Part shown: piece after piece, positions 46,256 through 58,264 of the stretch
Layout of the letters: each line of letters begins with the position of its first letter
How positions within the stretch are numbered: the stretch's first letter is position 1
Origin: Beroe forskalii
Taxonomy: Eukaryota; Ctenophora; Nuda; Beroida; Beroidae
NCBI GenBank assembly: GCA_011033025.1
Contig: WFMF01000205.1
Coordinates: 1 to 64,000 of the forward strand
Direction: 5' to 3'
DNA length: 64,000 bases
The notes under the pieces: model-generated
The model's database searches: none
What the model saw: the letters and a program-made list of their open reading frames with translations, nothing else
Told to the model about the DNA's origin: nothing
Translations under genes and position numbers: made by a program

Positions 46256-47860
46256 CTCCGTATCTTCTATTTCCCCGTACGCAGGTTTTTTACTGAATAA
46301 TGATCTCGACATAGCTATATATAAGAATTGATGGCCCTGCCTTGCTGCAATGTGAATTACACGCTAAAACTTATTGTCCTATTCTCCTCCTTAAAAACAA
46401 AGGCTGTATGGTCAGAGATCACAGTATGTAGGTCGACATGCTGCCTATTAGACATGTTGTCTAACAAAGACAATTATCCTAAAACGCAGGTTTAGTCGTT
46501 TTATTCCAATGTGCATATTTTGCGTTGTGGTTTTAATGGTCAACATGCAATCGAGGCGTTTTCCATTGATTTTTTAAAATATTTTTATATGCAGTTAATT
46601 GTAAAAGATAAAAAAGTAGACATAGTTCTCTGCGATCAGCGACCAATCTTCACGCGTAACCTACGTGAAAGAGTAGCCAAGAAAGCTTAAAACTTTTCGT
46701 TTTTCGGAAGATTATAAATTACAATAGAGTTTTGAAATCAAAGTTTAATTAGACTTTTTAAAGCACGCTTTTCCTGGTCCCTGATCACATTGGCATGCGT
46801 GCTATGTTTCCGCAAAAAGCCGACACAAATCAGTGAAATGTAGACATGAAAAGATTTACTTTCACCGTAAAAATTAATTTTTACAATTTTGTAACATTGA
46901 ATCGTTTTCTGTGAACGAGAAAAATGCCGAAAATCAAAAGAACTTCTTCAAAAACAAAGTAAGCAGGTGCAGCATTATGGGATTTTAATCTTTGATCTTC
47001 AAGCGGCACTATTATCAATACTTCAATAGCAATCAATAGCTGAATTATCAAGCGCAATTACTGGAAATTAATTTTCTGTGAAAAAAGTTTTATCCTTTAT
47101 CCGTGAAAGAAGCTTTATCTTTCAACTTTAAATTTGACAATAGGCAACTAGGATGATGCAATACAAATGGTTGGTTCTTTGTTTAGAATAAATTTCACAC
47201 CTTCAAAAACTCTAGAAAAGCTTCACGGCTACGTGTCAACCTAACATTATTACAAAACAAATCTTAATATAACGCTCGATTCATTATTTTCGTATAATTA
47301 TAAGTCACATAATAAATTCCACCAAATGTTGGGGTCTCAAGTTCACCCTGACACCTGCTCCCAACACCAGCTGCAGAACATAATATTTAAATATAATACG
47401 AGGATACCTAAATTAGGGAACCCTTTCTGGGACAGCAAGTGCTCAACAAAACACCATTCTTAAACATGATAATGACGTAGCGATTCCTCCCTAACCGGCA
47501 ATTCATCATCGTGATATATATATTTAGTGATGCCTAGTTTTAGTGTCAGATAAGTGGTATTTATGTATGCATGTCGGTCAATTAAACGTCTAGAAATAAA
47601 GGCTAGTGGCGCTTAATTGGTACCAGTACGTCAAATATTACGCGGGCTCGGAAATGAAGCGGTCTTAATTCGACATCAATTAAACGTTCTAACCTATGAT
47701 CATGATCTGCCATTTCACTGCCCTTTATTTCCCTGTGCGATTATAAACAGTAAATTTAAATAGGTAAATGCAAGAGGGGGATCTGTTTTGTTTGTTTGAC
47801 CACACTTTGTTTGTTTGGGGAGGTACAGGACTCCGCAGTAGCCCTGGCAACTGGGACCAC
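46256..47860. other. Intergenic or intronic sequence
   Basis: No exon is supported. A degenerate CRE half-module occurs near 47473 (TGATAATGACGTAG). Confidence 0.3.
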
Positions 47861-47951
47861 CTGTAGCGGGAGGTACCGTGTCGGGGTGTCTCTTCTTCTC
47901 TTGTAGTCTTGAAAGTTTTAGTTCCGTACCACATTTAGAAGTAGACCCCAT
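47861..47951 (-). CDS. Probable first coding exon, minus strand, unrecognised
   Basis: Starts ATG at 47951 and encodes MGSTSKCGTELKLSRLQEKK followed by RHPDTVPPAT, then donor ACAG|GTGGTC (phase 1). The MG start with a nearby Cys could be lipid-modified, though position 6 is Lys rather than the usual Ser/Thr. The promoter-like cluster at 48779-48826 lies upstream. It could share a gene with the exon at 44440-44565. Confidence 0.4.
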
Positions 47952-47989
47952 GGTCACGTGAAGTCATGCACCACTGAGTCCAGGGTTTA

Positions 47990-48775
47990 TTGATGAATAT
48001 TCAGCATTAATTAATTCTTTATTCCTCCCTCCTCCATATTCTTTCTTCCTTTACTAGTTCACTGGTTTAAATTGTATTTTTCATTCCAAATAATGGATTT
48101 ATTGATAAAATTTGGTGTTAGAAAAATCTTCGAAATAAGAATTAAAAAAGAAATCATTTCCTATAATTGCTACATTTACATTTCAAAACATGTTTCTAGA
48201 AAGTCCACAAAGGCAGTTTACTGTTTTATGAATGCATTGCAAAAGCATTGACAAAGGAAATCAAGGAAGGTCCATACTCCATGATGTGTCAACGTATTAC
48301 TGTAAATTAAGAGAGGAATGTTCAATACACTGATTTACAATTATATAGATTTTCTATGACTATTACGGACCATCATGAGAATATTGACACGCCTTTTAAG
48401 CGTCATTTGGCCGTGGGGGCCGTGATCCTATGTGGCTGATGTAAATTCCAAATTCCAAATTCTGTGTTCATCACATGTTAATAAGCAACACCCAATTGAC
48501 AACAATAATTGCACCATTGCTACGTTTTCACCAATTTCAAATGTAAATCTTTACTAATTTCCTTCTTAAAGTTACTTCCACCATATTGCACCAAACAGTT
48601 AGAATTGGTTTCGCTTCTGAATATTTCTAACCATTTTTACACCGTCACAAATCATTGTGCAACTCACGAAATCCCGCCCTTGATTTATGTAGCGTTACTC
48701 GTCTTCCGAGGAAATTTTTAGACAAATTCAGGAACAATTATTCAACAAGTTTTTGTAATGCGCAATGGCCATGTG
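47990..48775. other. Upstream region, no gene supported
   Basis: AT-rich. A 70-codon ORF at 48509 has no support. Confidence 0.3.
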
Positions 48776-48778
48776 ATG

Positions 48779-48826
48779 TCACGTGATGTCACGTGACCGC
48801 CAATATAAACCACTGCTGTCACGTGA
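48779..48826 (-). promoter_or_regulatory. Triple E-box with CCAAT and TATA-like box
   Basis: Three TCACGTGA motifs at 48779-48786, 48789-48796 and 48819-48826, with CCAATATAAA at 48800-48809 between them. TCACGTGA is the classic USF/MITF-type E-box. The cluster lies about 830 bp upstream of the minus-strand start exon at 47951 and could be its promoter, although orientation is not certain. Confidence 0.5.
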
Positions 48827-48829
48827 TTT

Positions 48830-49055
48830 ACCTAAAACCACACCCTTTCTCCTACTCCCAGTCTCTGATCTCTCACATTACTTTTTCTTACATTGTGTGG
48901 GTTTTTATGTGTTCCAGTTGTTTTTCAAACTATCTAATTGACACGAAGTTTTTTTTTCTTTAAGCGAGTAGACAGTTCTCTTGAGCCATAACCTCATATC
49001 TTTATTAGTTTATTCTGCCAGGATGTTTAATCAGAAATAGGACGAGTAGAGTGGT
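48830..49055. other. Short unique flank
   Basis: Unique sequence between the E-box cluster and the inverted-repeat retroelement. Confidence 0.3.
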
Positions 49056-49059
49056 TACG

Positions 49060-51570
49060 AACATCTTCAATTGTAACAATTAAAACGCCGTGTTCTTGTG
49101 ATATTTCAATGAATATATCATTCATCATAGTCATACATTCTGAGAAGTTAATTGGTTAGAACATACAACTGACACGCAACATATTCATATCACTACGCTC
49201 TTATCTTAACTAAATCTATAAATAATTGAATTAAATTAATTTATTAGAAAATGCACTGAATATATTATACGACAATCTACTGTCTGCTATTATGTGAAAT
49301 ACAATATATATTATACAAGATACACAGCAATTGGCAATGTCAAGGCACGAGCACTGTACACAGTACACAGTGACGTAATGACGTATGTGAGCTAGTAGAG
49401 AGAGAGAGTTCCCGCTCAAACCCTATGCTTGTCAATACGTCACTGCATACCGACACTCTGTTGCTCAGTGACTCTGTGTCTTGACCTTGTCAATAGCTGG
49501 GGAAAATTCTGCCTTTCAGTTGGTCTTGATACGTTGGTAAATTAAATAAGAATAACGGTACTGATTTCAGTTTATCATTAATTAATGTTCCATCATCGTA
49601 TTCCTGTATATATAAGCTTTCTTTAATTTTGCGTTTAAACATTTTGCTTTCAAACGTTAGTATATCACAGTTCTCAAACGTGATTTGGCAACCTGCGTGG
49701 ATTTGCCGCCAAGTGTTTTCCAACTTCAGTCATACCAGTTCCACTTGTCTTCATGTGTTCTTCAAACAAATGTTCGAAAGAGCACGACAAGTCCACCAAT
49801 ATACCGTCTTCTTCTAAGTGATCCTGTATACCAAATCATGTTTGAGGTGTTTTGGCTGTCTGTCTTTAAAACTGAACTTATGACATAATTTAGAATAACT
49901 GTTTAAATAAATTAACTGACATTTCCCCGGTAAATCCTTACTAATACATTGTTTTGACTTTCGATGAAATGTCGCCAATGTATGGTAACTTAAAATACAC
50001 TAAACTTTTCTGGCCCTTCGTGTACCAGCTTTTTCTGTCGTGTTAACTTTATTAGTAATTTTGTTGATAATATACGTAAAATTTTTATCCATTATTGTTT
50101 CCAATACTTAATAAAAATTTTTAAATAAGCTTCCATTTTTTTATCTAACATTTCTACAATTTTCTCAACTTCATCATGAAATAGTTCCACGAGCACACAA
50201 ATTTTGTACGCTCGATCGACTAAAAGTTTATTAAACCTATTTTTTTTAACGGTGAAAAACTGAGAAAGTAGATGAACACACCTGGTGTGTCGGTTTACGG
50301 TATACTGTAATGTAGATATCCTCTGTACTAGGAGTTACTGTCTTTAATGATAAGTAGATCTAAAATCGGCGATTTATCTGACACTTTCTTTATCACATGT
50401 AAAATTCTAATACTGGGATGTAAACTGTTTAAGCCGACTAAAAATCTGTCTGCATCATCTTCATTATCAAATTTTAAAAGTATCATCTACATATGCAAAA
50501 TACAGTTAAAAGAATGATTCATGGACTTTGTTCGACTAATAAATTATATTTAAGTAGTCAGGAACTAAGGAAGTTGAGAAATTACTAATAATGGATACAG
50601 TAAAATTTTACGTATAGTATTAGTTCAACAAGGTACATAAAGGGCACGAGAAAGTTTAAGGGCCAGAAAGTTTATGTGTATTTAGTTACCATGATTATGA
50701 CATTTCATCGAAAGTCAAACAATGTATTAGTAAGGGGATTTACCGGGGAAATGTCAGTTAATTTATTTAAACAGTTATTCTAAATTATGTCATAAGTTCA
50801 GTTTTAAAGACAGACAGCCAAAACAATTCTCAAACATGATTTGGCATACAGGATCACTTGTAGTTGTGGGCGACGGTATATTGGTGAGACGGTCGTGCTC
50901 TTCGAACACGGTTTGAAGAACACATGAAGACAAGTGGAAACTGGTAGGCAAATCTTGAAGTTGCCAAATCGTTTGAGAACTGTGACAAGTTGCCAAATCA
51001 CAAAATGTTTAAAACGCAAAAAAATGTTTAAACGCAAAATTAAAGAAAGCTTATATATACAGGAATGATGGAACATTAATTAATGATAAACTGAAATCAG
51101 TACCTGTTCTTATTTAATTTACCAACGTATCAAGACCAAACTGAAAGGCAGAATTTTCCCCCCAGCTATTGACAAGGTCAAGACACAGAGTCACTGGGAG
51201 CAACAGAGTGTCGGTATGCAGTGACGTGTTGACAAGTAGGTTTGAGTGAAACTCTCTCTCTCTCTACTAGCACATACGTCATTACACTGTGTGCTCGTGT
51301 ACAGTGCTCAGCCTTGACATTGCCAATTGTTGTGTATCTGTATAATATATATTGTATTTCACATGGTAGCAGGCAGTGGATTGTCGTATTGTATATTCAG
51401 TGCATTTTCTAAACAAATTAATTTAATTCAATTATTTATAGATTTAGTTAAGATAAGAGCGTAGTGATATGAATATGTTGTGTGTGTCACAAGTGGTTCT
51501 AAATTAACTTCTCAGAATATGACTATGATGAACATATATTCATTGAAATATCACAACACCATGTCTGCCA
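49060..51570 (-). mobile_element. Broken Penelope-like element (PLE) with inverted-repeat arms
   Basis: Two arms of roughly 950 bp, 49060-50045 and 50625-51570, are inverted copies of each other around a unique centre of about 580 bp. The centre, on the minus strand, contains the reverse-transcriptase signature YVDD (50482-50493) followed by a typical RT palm stretch. The arms carry remnants of a GIY-YIG endonuclease (CSCGRRYIGET in the right arm), as in the C-terminus of Penelope-like elements. Inverted terminal organisation is known for this family. It is an old, truncated fossil with multiple breaks in both arms and is not expected to be active. Confidence 0.75.
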
Positions 51571-51574
51571 GGAT

Positions 51575-52080
51575 GAAATTTGAGGTTAGGGAAGATTGAA
51601 AACGTTGATTGAATAAAGATAGCTAATTAATATCAGAAACTTTGGAAAATCATGTGATAATCTTCATCAGCCAGTACAGCATTACAGAGTCTTATAAATC
51701 AGTAGATGGAGTTAGCAGGTGCCCCTGGAGTATGAGCATCATTGATCACAGAACATTGTTCCCAGCCCCACCCTCCCTCCCTCCTTTAGATAGCTAACTC
51801 TACTCCCTCCCTCACTTTAGATGACTCTACTCCCTACCTCCGTATAGGAGGGGAGGGACCTCACATAACAAGACTTGATGAGGACTCATGTACTGAGAGT
51901 GTATTGAAACGTCATGCCGAATACGTGGCTAGACGTGGCTGTGATTCTGGTAGCTATACTTAGTTTTTGATTTTCATAGTACCATCATGCGTTGAGTCTC
52001 ATCTTTTTATCACTCATTATTATGTAGTACTCCTCTTGTTTGGAGAAACCTTAACATTTTTATGCTTTTTTTAATTTTTG
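51575..52080. other. Intergenic sequence
   Basis: Contains a CTCCCTCC-rich stretch at 51765-51850 in two loose copies. No gene supported. Confidence 0.35.
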
Positions 52081-52083
52081 AAG

Positions 52084-52407
52084 ATGTCATGCCGAATTTC
52101 AAGCGTTCCACAGACTATAGACCTTGTTAAGAGGCAGCAGATCATGCATTATCAGGGGTCTTCTTTGAAGAACTTAAAGCCGTCGTCCGTGTGTATGTTA
52201 AATCAGCCGTCTGGAAGTGATACCAAAAGAACAAAATTTCTTTTCTCTGTTTTCATCTTTTCAAACCTTGAAATCTATAAAAGATCCACGTTTGCAGCTG
52301 ACTTGTATTTAGCAGGAAACCTAACTGAGCTAAAAAAGTGTTTTCGTATTTGCACCTATGAAAAGAAGTCTGAAAAGGTATCGACAGCTGGCGTCACTTA
52401 TTGTTAA
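52084..52407 (+). CDS. Orphan ORF of 107 codons, weak support
   Basis: Begins MSCRISSVPQTIDLVKRQQ and is Lys/Ser-rich with no recognised domain, signal peptide or clear membrane segment. Its ATG directly follows a pyrimidine-rich stretch ending AATTTTTGAAG, which would serve as a 3' splice site, as for the firm genes in this window. It may be a short gene, a first exon or chance. Confidence 0.25.
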   Translation: MSCRISSVPQTIDLVKRQQIMHYQGSSLKNLKPSSVCMLNQPSGSDTKRTKFLFSVFIFSNLEIYKRSTFAADLYLAGNLTELKKCFRICTYEKKSEKVSTAGVTYC

Positions 52408-52409
52408 AG

Positions 52410-53110
52410 CAAACGTATAAGTTGTAAAAACTCGTCTTGTCAGTTGTCCGATTGTCCGCCCGAAACGATTAAACAGTCATGTCTTTATCAACTAATCAAG
52501 CTTTATCATGCTGAACAGATGACGTTGCAGAAAGCACCAAACACTAACTGTAAGTGCTAACAGCTTGAGGTATCGGGACAGACTTCTTCACTGACACTTC
52601 TTATGACAGGTCTTTAAAGTATTGTTCTAAATTGCAGGGCTATTCAGGTATATCTCGCTATATAGCAAGATTTTCGAGGAGGATTATATTGATCGTCTGA
52701 TTGTAAGCAGTTCAGCAGTTCAGCTCCCTATCTAATGAATTAATGTTCTCACTACTGAGTACTGATGTACTTCTAAGTTTCGCTTTAATTTTCACGCTCA
52801 CCGCTCACAAAAACAGTAAGGTGTGGTTGCGTTTATCTTTTTCATAATGCACTGATGAAGCTGAAGCCTCTATCTTCTTTCGAGCGTGGTGTAAAAACAA
52901 TACAATGGAGACGAGTTTCTACACCATGGTAGGCTTTGTGTATGTGTAAAACAATGAACAATGTCAATAGTTCTATATCACAGATTGTTGTACCTGCTAC
53001 TAGCAATAAAACAATTTAAACGTTTACCAGTGACCCCACATACGCCCAGTTTTGTTGCCACTTTGTGTTGTTTCGTCTTTCATATTGAGAAATATAGGTT
53101 GTTTAGTGTT
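52410..53110. other. Intergenic sequence, no gene supported
   Basis: Nothing recognisable. Confidence 0.3.
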
Positions 53111-53153
53111 TACTGTCAATACCTGAACTCATAAAGCTATGATAATGACACCA
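53111..53153 (+). promoter_or_regulatory. Paired-CRE module 10
   Basis: TACTGTCA at 53111-53118, 27 bp ending GCTATGATAA, TGACACCA at 53146-53153. Confidence 0.55.
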
Positions 53154-53996
53154 CATATTAACAATCACTGGCATTCGTAGGCGTTGTTACTAACACAAAT
53201 TGGTATTCGTTCGAATTGTTACCATTCATATTACATAGTACCAGCTATTTGTTTACCATTTCTATGTTAAAAAATTAAACTTTGATTAGTGTTTGATTAT
53301 GAATTGGGAGGCCAATTATAGATTCTATTCACTTTTTTCATAACCTAACTTTGTCTACGATAAAGGATGTTTGGTACGTACTATACATAAAAGTTTCGAC
53401 TTTTGCTAATTAGAAACGTTTTGTACTATAAGTTTTCAAAGCTGCCCGCTAGCAAAGTTTTTGCAAGACTTAGTGTAATGATTGTCAATGTTTTATTAAG
53501 GATCACATAAAATACTGATCTGCAGTAATATTCCAGCTCTTATATCTTGCTTGAATTATCTTATCTTGCCATTCAGCCTCATTCTACTCCAATCATTTGA
53601 GCAGCTGTTCGTGCGTCTCTCTTGAAATATTTCACAAGTTAACTATTATATCCTGCTTTGCAGGTAAGAATGTTTCTCGTAGGAAGGGTTTATTCATTCT
53701 CCAATATCGCATGAAATGTTCGAAATTCCTAAGCTTTTGTCCATTGATTAATCTGATTTGTAAATAGTCTGATACAACATTCGCGGGGAGTTTAATGGTT
53801 CATCGATTCCAGTGTGATTTGACTCGCCGATTTGTCGGATTTGTTTATTTCTGTCCAATGAGAGTTTTAAAAACTTAAAATAACAAAAGAAATCCGATGC
53901 ACAGTGTAAAAGTGCAGACCTTGAAGTCACAAAAAATATAATCGTGTCGAAAATCGAAATCTACAATTCTGAATCCACTCTACTAAATCCTGATAA

Positions 53997-54039
53997 TGAC
54001 ATCATCGACACACCATTTTAACGCCTGATAATGACGTCA
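53997..54039 (+). promoter_or_regulatory. Paired-CRE module 11
   Basis: TGACATCA at 53997-54004, 27 bp (TCGACACACCATTTTAACG...TGATAA), perfect TGACGTCA at 54032-54039. The left site is itself preceded by AAATCCTGATAA, so the unit appears partly tandemised. Confidence 0.75.
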
Positions 54040-54719
54040 TATTCTCCAGGACCGGTCCTGCAAGAAACACACAATGTTCCTCTCTTTGTTATTATACACA
54101 GAGCTGACACCTGGGCCTCTCTTTAGAACTTAAAAACTCTCAAACAATTAGAGAATTATAGCATATTACCAAGTGCTATTCAACATCTGTGTGGGCGTTG
54201 CTTTGCACTTTAGAGGCGTTTCAACTGTGATTATAATGATCTGTGATTATATACTTTTTCACAAAGTTTGCTCGCTCGCTTATTAGGGCATGGTTTCTTT
54301 TTGACACTTCTTTGATCCGTGAAGAGAGTCACCAATCGCTCTAATTAATCAACTACTTAAATTTGGCAGAAATCTGGCACGTTCATTGATAGCAAGAACG
54401 AAGTATTGTTTTGTGCCGAGTAGCAATCTGCAACTGAGCACCTGCCCATGAAACCGGAAACTAATGATCGAGATGGTTCATCTCATGACGCAATACAGGT
54501 TCCAAAAACTACCGTATTTATCATATTCTCTTCCAGAATGTTCCAGACTTTCTACTAAGTTGCAATCTCTCTCGTTGATTGGAGGCCGTAGAATCACCCC
54601 ATTGACTTCGTGATAGTATATAATGTTACCACTTTAATTAATTAAACTACAAACTTGGGCGATGAGAAGCACCTGTCCAAGGCATTCCAGAGACCCCTGA
54701 GAAATCTTGGTGGACGAGA
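54040..54719. other. Intergenic sequence, no gene supported
   Basis: Nothing recognisable. Confidence 0.3.
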
Positions 54720-54762
54720 TGACGCTGTTAATTCACCATTCTAAACCATGATGATGACATCA
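54720..54762 (+). promoter_or_regulatory. Paired-CRE module 12
   Basis: TGACGCTG at 54720-54727, 27 bp (TTAATTCACCATTCTAAACC...), TGACATCA at 54755-54762. Confidence 0.6.
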
Positions 54763-54859
54763 AGATAAGGGTTACGTTACTCATAACTTGTGTCGAAGAA
54801 GTCCAGAATGAGATCATACTCGTGGAGTTGAGTAGTCACTGCTTATTTTACCTTTTTAT

Positions 54860-56335
54860 GGTTTGTCCCACTTCCCGAATGATATCACCCCTACCCGATG
54901 TAGACAAATGATAAAACGGAGTTAAAGGGGAATAAACTAAATAGCAAATATGATACTTATAGAATAGTCTCAGATATCTCGCAGCTAGGATGTAGGAACT
55001 GAAGGTGTAGCTTGATTCTCTCAGGTAGGTGTAACTATATCATAAAGGGCATCCTATAGGGGATGTAGTCTGGTTAGTATCAGGTGAAACAGACTTCCCC
55101 GCTTTTCCTTTTTAACTGAAAGTCTTTCATGCGACATTTCCCCCTCTCCTCTTTTCTGAAAACTGAATTACTGATCAGCACAACAAACTTGATCCTTCCA
55201 ATCATCGTCACTACGCAGACAGACCCCATCCTTTCCGGGGCAAACCTATCCTTCTGACTGACAGACCCCATCTGTTCCGGGGCAAACCTATCCTTCTGAC
55301 TGACAGACCCCTCATTTCCGGTGCAAACCTTTCCTCAGTCTAACTGACAGACCCCATCTGTTCCGGGGCAAACCTATCTCTTGATCCAGGTCGTTGTGTG
55401 ATTACCCATAGTCCAAAACCAAGGCGGGGAAACGCGCACCAAGCAGTACAAAGGGAACGCGCATTAAGAATGCTAAAACTTTTCCAATAAAATGTCTTCG
55501 CGCGTGACGTCTTTGAGAAAATTGCCAATTTTACGCGCAAAATTCAAAGTTTTTTTTGCGTGTAACTTCCTGTACAAATTGCTCAACTCTGATTATCTGA
55601 TTAAACTTTTTAAATGTCACAAGTGGCAGTTAATTAAACTTCCGATCCACTTTGAAGCTAGTTTTTGAGAAGCAAAAACCGTGATTTTTACTCGGTGATT
55701 AACAAGTTTTTAGGGAAAATACCGTGAAATGATGTGGGAAGAATCCGTGGAAGTACTAGTAGGAACGCTGACTTCACTGCTGTAGAAGAACGATTCAGGA
55801 GAATATGATGGAGATGTAAGCTGCGAGCACTGAACATCGGAGAGAGCTGCATGAGACACGTAAAATATATATTATTTCTCTAAAAATTATTCAGTTATCC
55901 CCTTATATTATGACTAAATTGTTTTATTTCATTGAACATAAATTCGTTACAAAATTGATCAACATAAAATCGTTAAAACTTTAAATATGAGGTGAATGAA
56001 TGAATGAATCCCTCTAAAATATCATAAAACATAAAACGGACAATAATTTAACTTAAATTAACAACAAATCACCACATAAGTCCCCTTTCCATGGTTGAAT
56101 GACATATGGAATGTGTACCGAACTCCCTAAAACTAATCCCATGATTTGAGTATGAAGGATGTTATCAAACCACTGTTTCACCTGATACTAACAGACTACA
56201 TCCCCTATAGGATGCCCTTTATGATATAGTTACACCTACCTGAGAGAATCAAGCTACACCTTCAGTTCCTACATCTAGCTGCGAGATATCTGAGACTATT
56301 CTATAAGTATCATATTTGCTATTTAGTTTATTCCC

Positions 56336-56374
<39 letters not shown>

Positions 56375-56643
56375 TTTGTCCCACTTCCCGAATGATATCA
56401 CCCCTACCGATGTAGACAAATGATAAAACAGGTTAAAGGGGAATAAACTAAATAGCAAATATGATACTTATAGAATAGTCTCAGATATCTCGCAGCTAGA
56501 TGGGAACTGAAGGTGTAGCTTGATCTCTCTGGAGTGTAACTATATCATAAAGGGCATCCTATAGGGGATGTAGTCTGGTTAGTATCAGGTGAAACAGACT
56601 TCCCCGCTTTTCCTTTTTAACTGAAAGTCTTTCATGCGACAAC
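54860..56643. mobile_element. Fold-back repeat: three copies of a 160-280 bp unit around a poly-A run
   Basis: Copy A (54860-55136, +) and copy C (56372-56643, +) are nearly identical over about 275 bp. Copy B (about 56185-56340) is an inverted copy of the central 160 bp. Shared phrases include CATCCTATAGGGGATGTAGT and TTAGTATCAGGTGAAACAG. A 32-bp poly-A run (56340-56371) separates B from C. A and B could be terminal inverted repeats of a roughly 1.5-kb element, with C a partial duplicate. No transposase is visible. Confidence 0.65.
55210..55380. repeat. Tandem repeat of about 42-55 bp, four copies
   Basis: Units contain GACAGACCCCATCTGTTCCG followed by GGGCAAACCTATCCTTCTGA, with small length variation. 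Located inside the fold-back repeat. Confidence 0.85.
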
Positions 56644-56649
56644 ATTCTA

Positions 56650-57306
56650 TGCTCTGAAATACCGCTGGTCGACCGATGCGTTAATAAATAGCTATTTCTA
56701 ATTGGCCGAATTTACAAAGTGAGTAGCGAGTATTGGCTCGATTTCATGAGATGATGGAGCTAGCATTTTCCCTTATTATCATTTATCCGCTTTATTATTT
56801 CATTTTTCCGGTATATTTTTTTATTTTATATTCTGAATGTCGCGATTTTCAATAAACTATTATTTCATGAAAATCATCAAGATTAAGATTCTTCTTCGGG
56901 TTTGATATATGAGTATATGGGCACATCGAAGTATTGACCTATCTGAAGATTTATCATTTTGGAGTCGTATCTGGGACATAATAATACCTTTGATGGACCA
57001 ACTAATATTGAATGAAAATTGAAACAAGGGCGATGTGCATTACTGATGGCTTTTTCGGCATTATTATAAAACCACAGGAAAAATGAACACAGTGATTTGA
57101 GTGTCATCATCTTGTGAATATAGTCAGAATTAATACCATCAAACTTCACACACGTTTAAGGGAACTAAAAACCACTCTATCATACGCTGCTATAGTCACC
57201 GGTCACGTTTTCTCAATCCTACCACCATATTGAGTCCAGCATACAGTTCTTTGATGCTATATTTATCCAGTGAACGCCCCACACAGCATTAATAATGTAG
57301 GCGATG
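56650..57306. other. Intergenic sequence, no gene supported
   Basis: An 88-codon minus-strand ORF (56883-57149) ends in PEEES but shows no domain or splice partner. Confidence 0.3.
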
Positions 57307-57349
57307 TGGTGTCAGTAACTCACTACGTTTAGCTATGATAATGACGTCA
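57307..57349 (+). promoter_or_regulatory. Paired-CRE module 13
   Basis: TGGTGTCA at 57307-57314, 27 bp (GTAACTCACTACG...CTATGATAA), perfect TGACGTCA at 57342-57349. Confidence 0.7.
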
Positions 57350-57819
57350 TCATCTATCAGCAGAGAATTATTCATGGGGCATTATAATTAAAGGAGTCTC
57401 TCGCATGTGATACGGATGATTAGGCGTCCTTATACTTTCATATATCACAAAGCATGTCCAAATTACACACCAATCTCAGAGCCGATTAAAGGTTCGGCTT
57501 TGATAATGTAAATGCTGTCGCTGGCAGGTTATTATTTATTGTCAGCCATTAGAGGGGATGGTTTAGCTTTGAATCGTTTGTTTGTGACCGAATGATAAAC
57601 TCCCATTGCTTTGTAAACTGGTTATCGCATATTGAATACAATATGAAGATCTCACAAACTTCAGTGTGTTGAAAAGGGATAAAACTAGGGTTAAGTTTGG
57701 TTCGGGCCGAGGGGTCTATTATGGGCTTACCTAAGTGTCACTGCTCGAGTAAAACAACGGATTGTTCAAAAGATAAAACAATACTAATTAGTTGACAGTC
57801 AATAAAATCTCCTGCCTAA

Positions 57820-58250
57820 TAAGGTCACTTATAGTTAACAAGTTCCCTTAACGTAACTAACTTATAGTTAACAAGTTCGTTACAGTTCCCTTCAGAAGTC
57901 GCTTATAGTTAACAAGCTTCTTCTAGGTCTCATAGTTAACAAGTTCGTAACTAACTTATAGTTAACAGTTCCCATTCGTTACAGTTTCCCTTCAGAAGTC
58001 ACTTATAGTTAACAAGCTTCTTCTATGCCTCAAGGTCACTTATAGTTAACAAGTTCCCTTTACGTAACTAACTTATAGTTAACAAGTTCGTTACAGTTCC
58101 CTTCAGAAGTCGCTTATAGTTAACAAGCTTCTTCTATGCCACAAGGTAACTTATAGTTAACAAGTTTCCTTCTGCAACCAACTTATAGTTAACAAGTTTG
58201 TCACAATTCCTTCAGAGGTTGCTTATAGTTAACAAGCTTCCTCTATGCCC
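57820..58250. repeat. GTTAAC minisatellite (CTTATAGTTAACAAG)
   Basis: About 14 copies of CTTATAGTTAACAAG, each centred on the GTTAAC palindrome, separated by three alternating spacers (TTCCCTTAACGTAACTAA, TTCGTTACAGTTCCC, CTTCTTCTATGCC). The three spacers define a higher-order unit of about 120 bp repeated about 3.5 times. Confidence 0.95.
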
Positions 58251-58264
58251 ACGAAACTGAAAGG

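Noticed and set aside
56883-57149. 88-codon minus-strand ORF
   Set aside because: No domain, coding bias or neighbouring exon found; probably chance or an unrecognised repeat relic.
57820-58250. CRISPR-like appearance of regularly spaced palindromic repeats
   Set aside because: The surrounding genes are animal, spacers are themselves repeated in a fixed cycle, and no cas genes exist.
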